The position numbers and the translations under genes are program-made. Positions 16,473 through 18,386 of a stretch of DNA of 18,386 bases are shown in pieces (the first letter of the stretch is position 1; each line of letters starts with the position of its first letter). The notes under the pieces are model-generated. The model ran no database searches and was not told the origin of the DNA. It saw nothing but the letters and a program-made list of their open reading frames with translations. The stretch covers positions 1 to 18,386 of the forward strand of contig JAAZHP010000176.1 of NCBI GenBank assembly GCA_012510625.1, read 5' to 3'. The stretch is from Bacillota bacterium. Lineage in GTDB: Bacteria; Bacillota; Dethiobacteria; DTU022.

Positions 16473-17246
16473 TTAACATTTGCTCCCGGGGTTGAGAAGT
16501 TTGATCAACTGAATTGAGCGCAGCTCGCCAATCTCGAAGTGGTAGCGGCGGAAAGCCGCCGCTATAGCGGCAAGTTCACGCATCTGGACAGCAAGGGGGC
16601 GGAGCATTTTCACCTGCTCCAGGGGAGCTTCGAGCAGCCGCCGGGCCAGGACTGCCGTCCCGGCGCTCAGCCTGGCCGCGTCGCCCCCGGAGCAGCTGCA
16701 GCAGAGAAGGCCGCCCTGGCTGGGGCTGAAGTAAAGGGCCTCCGCCGCATCGCAAAGCAAGCAGCCTTCCAGGTGAGGGCGGAAGCCGGTTGAAGCCATC
16801 AGCTTGAGCTCGAAAGCCCTGCAGAGAAGCATCCGGCCGGAAAGAACCAGGGTTTCGTCGCAAAGCAGGCGCCACCCCTCCAGGAGCAGCAAACAAGGTT
16901 CCGGGGCGGGCTCCGCGCTGCGAACCAGGCGGCCGGTGAGCTCGGCCAGAAAAAGTCCGAAGGGATAAAGCGAGGCATCTTCACGAAAGGCGGTAAAGTG
17001 CTCCTTAACCTCCAGGCCGGTAATCAGGTCCAGGCTGCGGCCCCGGTGCAGCTGGTAGTGGCCGTAAGTAAAGAGATCCACTCCGGCGGCCAGCCTGCTT
17101 TTGACTTTACGCGCTCCGCGGGCCACTGCGGTGAGCTTCCCTCTCTCCCAGGTGAGCAGCTCGATAAGGCGGTCGGCCTCACCCAGGGGGCGGCTCGAGA
17201 GGACAAGAGCATCGGTTTTGTAACTGCGTTCAGGCAACGGCATCAT
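16473..17246 (-). CDS. recO: DNA repair protein RecO
   Basis: Recombination mediator of the RecFOR pathway that helps load RecA on SSB-coated single-stranded DNA. 257 residues, the usual size. N-terminal OB fold (about 7-82: YKTDALVLSSRPLGEADRLI, then TWERGKLTAVARGARKVKSR); helical middle; and a zinc-binding module with C162-x2-C165 and C182-x2-C185 (GCLLCDAAEALYFSP...CCSC). Two ATG codons stand in tandem at 17246 and 17243; a modest AGGACAGG lies just upstream, and either could be used. The start is 6 bases after the era stop, so the two genes are co-transcribed, as in many Firmicutes. The small yqzL gene often found between them is absent. Confidence 0.97.
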   Translation of the reverse strand: MMPLPERSYKTDALVLSSRPLGEADRLIELLTWERGKLTAVARGARKVKSRLAAGVDLFTYGHYQLHRGRSLDLITGLEVKEHFTAFREDASLYPFGLFLAELTGRLVRSAEPAPEPCLLLLEGWRLLCDETLVLSGRMLLCRAFELKLMASTGFRPHLEGCLLCDAAEALYFSPSQGGLLCCSCSGGDAARLSAGTAVLARRLLEAPLEQVKMLRPLAVQMRELAAIAAAFRRYHFEIGELRSIQLIKLLNPGSKC

Positions 17247-17252
17247 CCTGTC

Positions 17253-18191
17253 CTAGGTTTCTTTATAACCCCATTCGCGAAGCAGGCGCTCGCGATTCCG
17301 CCAGTCGCGCCTTGCTTTGACCCGCAGATCGAGATAGACCTGGCGCCCGAAGAGGACTTCAATTTCGCGCCGCGCGGCGCTGCCGGCATCCTTCAACAGG
17401 CGCCCCCCCTTGCCTATGACGATTCCCACCTGGGATTCGCGCTCCACGAAGATATGGGCGCGCAGATCGAGCAGTTCCCGGCCTTCCCGGGGCGAGATCT
17501 CTTCAACAACCACGGCGATGGCATGGGGAATCTCTTCCCGGGTAAGATGGATGATCTTCTCGCGGATTATTTCAGCGGCAATAAAGCGTTCCGGCTGGTC
17601 TGTAATCATTTCCGGGGGATAGTAGCGCGGCCCTTCGGGGAGACAGGCGGCGATCGCATTAAGCAGCGGTTCAAGGCCCTCCCCGCGCAGCGCCGAGAGT
17701 GTAAAGCAGTCCGCAAAGGGATAGAGGTCCCGGTATAAAAGGCGGTTGCTTTGGAGCTGTTCCGGAGCGGCCAGGTCGGCCTTGTTCAAAACCAGGAAGA
17801 CCGGCCCGGAGGTCTCCTGCAGCGAAGCGGCGATATGGTTATCGCCGGGCCCCGGCCGGCAGTGTGCCTCCACAATAAAGCAGGCCAGGTCGCTCTCCTG
17901 GAGCGCCGCCCGCGCGGCCCGGATCATGGAGCGGCCCAGCTCATGCCTGGGACGGTGCAGGCCCGGGGTATCGATAAAGATCACCTGCATTTCATCGCGG
18001 GTGAGAATGGCGCGGATTGCCGTGCGGGTAGTCTGCGGTTTGGGAGAAACAATGGCTATTTTTTGCCCCAGGAGGGAGTTCAGCAGGGTGGATTTGCCCA
18101 CGTTGGGTCTTCCCACCAGGGCTACGAATCCGGAGCGGTGCGTCTTGGACTCCTTGCCTGTCAAGTGACCAGATCCCATCTTTAATATCAT
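17253..18191 (-). CDS. era: GTPase Era
   Basis: Essential GTPase that binds 16S rRNA near its 3' end and assists 30S subunit maturation. 312 residues from this start, slightly long for the family. G1 GRPNVGKS (27-34), the G2 region PKPQTTRT (50-57), G3 DTPG (74-77), G4 NKAD (136-139), G5 SAL (about 163-165), and the KH domain with VIGKGGRLLKDAG (about 258-270). The N-terminal extension MILKMGSGHLTGKESKTHRS is not conserved in sequence; a second ATG at 18179 is possible. Neither has a clear ribosome binding site. A TATAAT lies only 7 bases before the first ATG, so this mRNA may be nearly leaderless. Era heads the cluster here; the ybeY/dgkA/cdd genes often upstream are not within the window. 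Confidence 0.97.
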   Translation of the reverse strand: MILKMGSGHLTGKESKTHRSGFVALVGRPNVGKSTLLNSLLGQKIAIVSPKPQTTRTAIRAILTRDEMQVIFIDTPGLHRPRHELGRSMIRAARAALQESDLACFIVEAHCRPGPGDNHIAASLQETSGPVFLVLNKADLAAPEQLQSNRLLYRDLYPFADCFTLSALRGEGLEPLLNAIAACLPEGPRYYPPEMITDQPERFIAAEIIREKIIHLTREEIPHAIAVVVEEISPREGRELLDLRAHIFVERESQVGIVIGKGGRLLKDAGSAARREIEVLFGRQVYLDLRVKARRDWRNRERLLREWGYKET

Positions 18192-18198
18192 TGCCTAT

Positions 18199-18204
18199 AT
18201 TATA
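18199..18204 (-). promoter_or_regulatory. TATAAT -10 element of era
   Basis: Perfect TATAAT on the minus strand, ending 7 bases before the first era ATG. No good -35 lies 17 bases further up (AACCAA), and there is no TG extension. Confidence 0.4.
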
Positions 18205-18251
18205 CCTGATCTGATGATGCTTTGGTTCGGGCCAGGCATGAGGGCCAATAT

Positions 18252-18290
18252 TTTAAATCCCCCCCGGCCCCCCTTTTGCAAAGGGGGGAG
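18252..18290 (+). repeat. Palindromic repeat family A, copy 3
   Basis: TTTAAATCCCCCCC, GG, CCCCCCTTTTGCAAAGGGGGG, then AG. This is the best preserved copy: a 9-bp hairpin (CCCCCCTTT/AAAGGGGGG) around loop TGC. Same orientation as the copies at 3405 and 8141. Confidence 0.88.
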
Positions 18291-18386
18291 TCCAGCAAAT
18301 CCCATTTATCAGAGAAGAGTTCAAAAATAACCTTTTTAAAGGTGAAAAAAAAAGATCTCTTTTCATAGGGTGAAGTATTGGAACAT

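Noticed and set aside
18330..18343. ACCTTTTTAAAGGT palindrome as a terminator
   Set aside because: The loop is too small for the full stem and the stem is weak in GC. No gene end is visible near it within the window.

Overview
This window looks like the chromosome of a GC-rich member of the Clostridia (Peptococcaceae or Desulfotomaculum/Moorella-like). The evidence is the protein families present: RpoD, DnaG with a CHC2 zinc finger, two-subunit glycyl-tRNA synthetase, CcpN, PPDK and a DUF4342 protein. Strong AGGAGG-type ribosome binding sites, several TTG starts and a glycine T-box leader agree with this. The exact genus cannot be read from the sequence alone.

Layout. Eleven of the twelve genes are on the minus strand, so they read from right to left. 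The right side (about 18.2 to 8.5 kb) is a housekeeping block: era, recO, a DUF4342 gene, a glycine T-box riboswitch, glyQ, glyS, ccpN, the PPDK regulatory protein gene and ppdK. Spacing inside it is mostly very short. The left end (1.2 to 3.1 kb, reading leftwards) holds dnaG and rpoD, which overlap by 8 bases. Between the two blocks lies a smaller redox and cell-wall group. It contains a 693-residue GltD/ferredoxin/MvhD-type fusion oxidoreductase, a small flavoprotein with four closely spaced cysteines, and, divergent on the plus strand, a secreted D,D-carboxypeptidase. This middle group is bracketed by two clusters of the same short palindromic repeats (3405-3778 and 8011-8535).

How the genes work together. 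ccpN, the PPDK regulator and ppdK form a carbon-flux module. A CBS-domain repressor of gluconeogenic genes sits beside the bifunctional kinase/phosphorylase that switches PPDK, and beside PPDK itself, whose target Thr and catalytic His (T450, H452) are intact. glyQ and glyS are controlled together by a T-box that contains a plausible GGC (Gly) specifier. dnaG and rpoD are the core of the macromolecular synthesis operon.

Most unusual content. (1) A family of at least seven short palindromes in which the stem sequence changes on both arms while a CCCCTAC-type tail stays constant. One copy supplies the stop codon of ppdK. (2) The fused electron-transfer protein and its companion flavoprotein. 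(3) A near-concentric inverted repeat upstream of the fusion gene. (4) The T-box promoter, which lies inside the end of the preceding coding sequence. I found no CRISPR array, no intact transposase, no tRNA or rRNA and no defence system.
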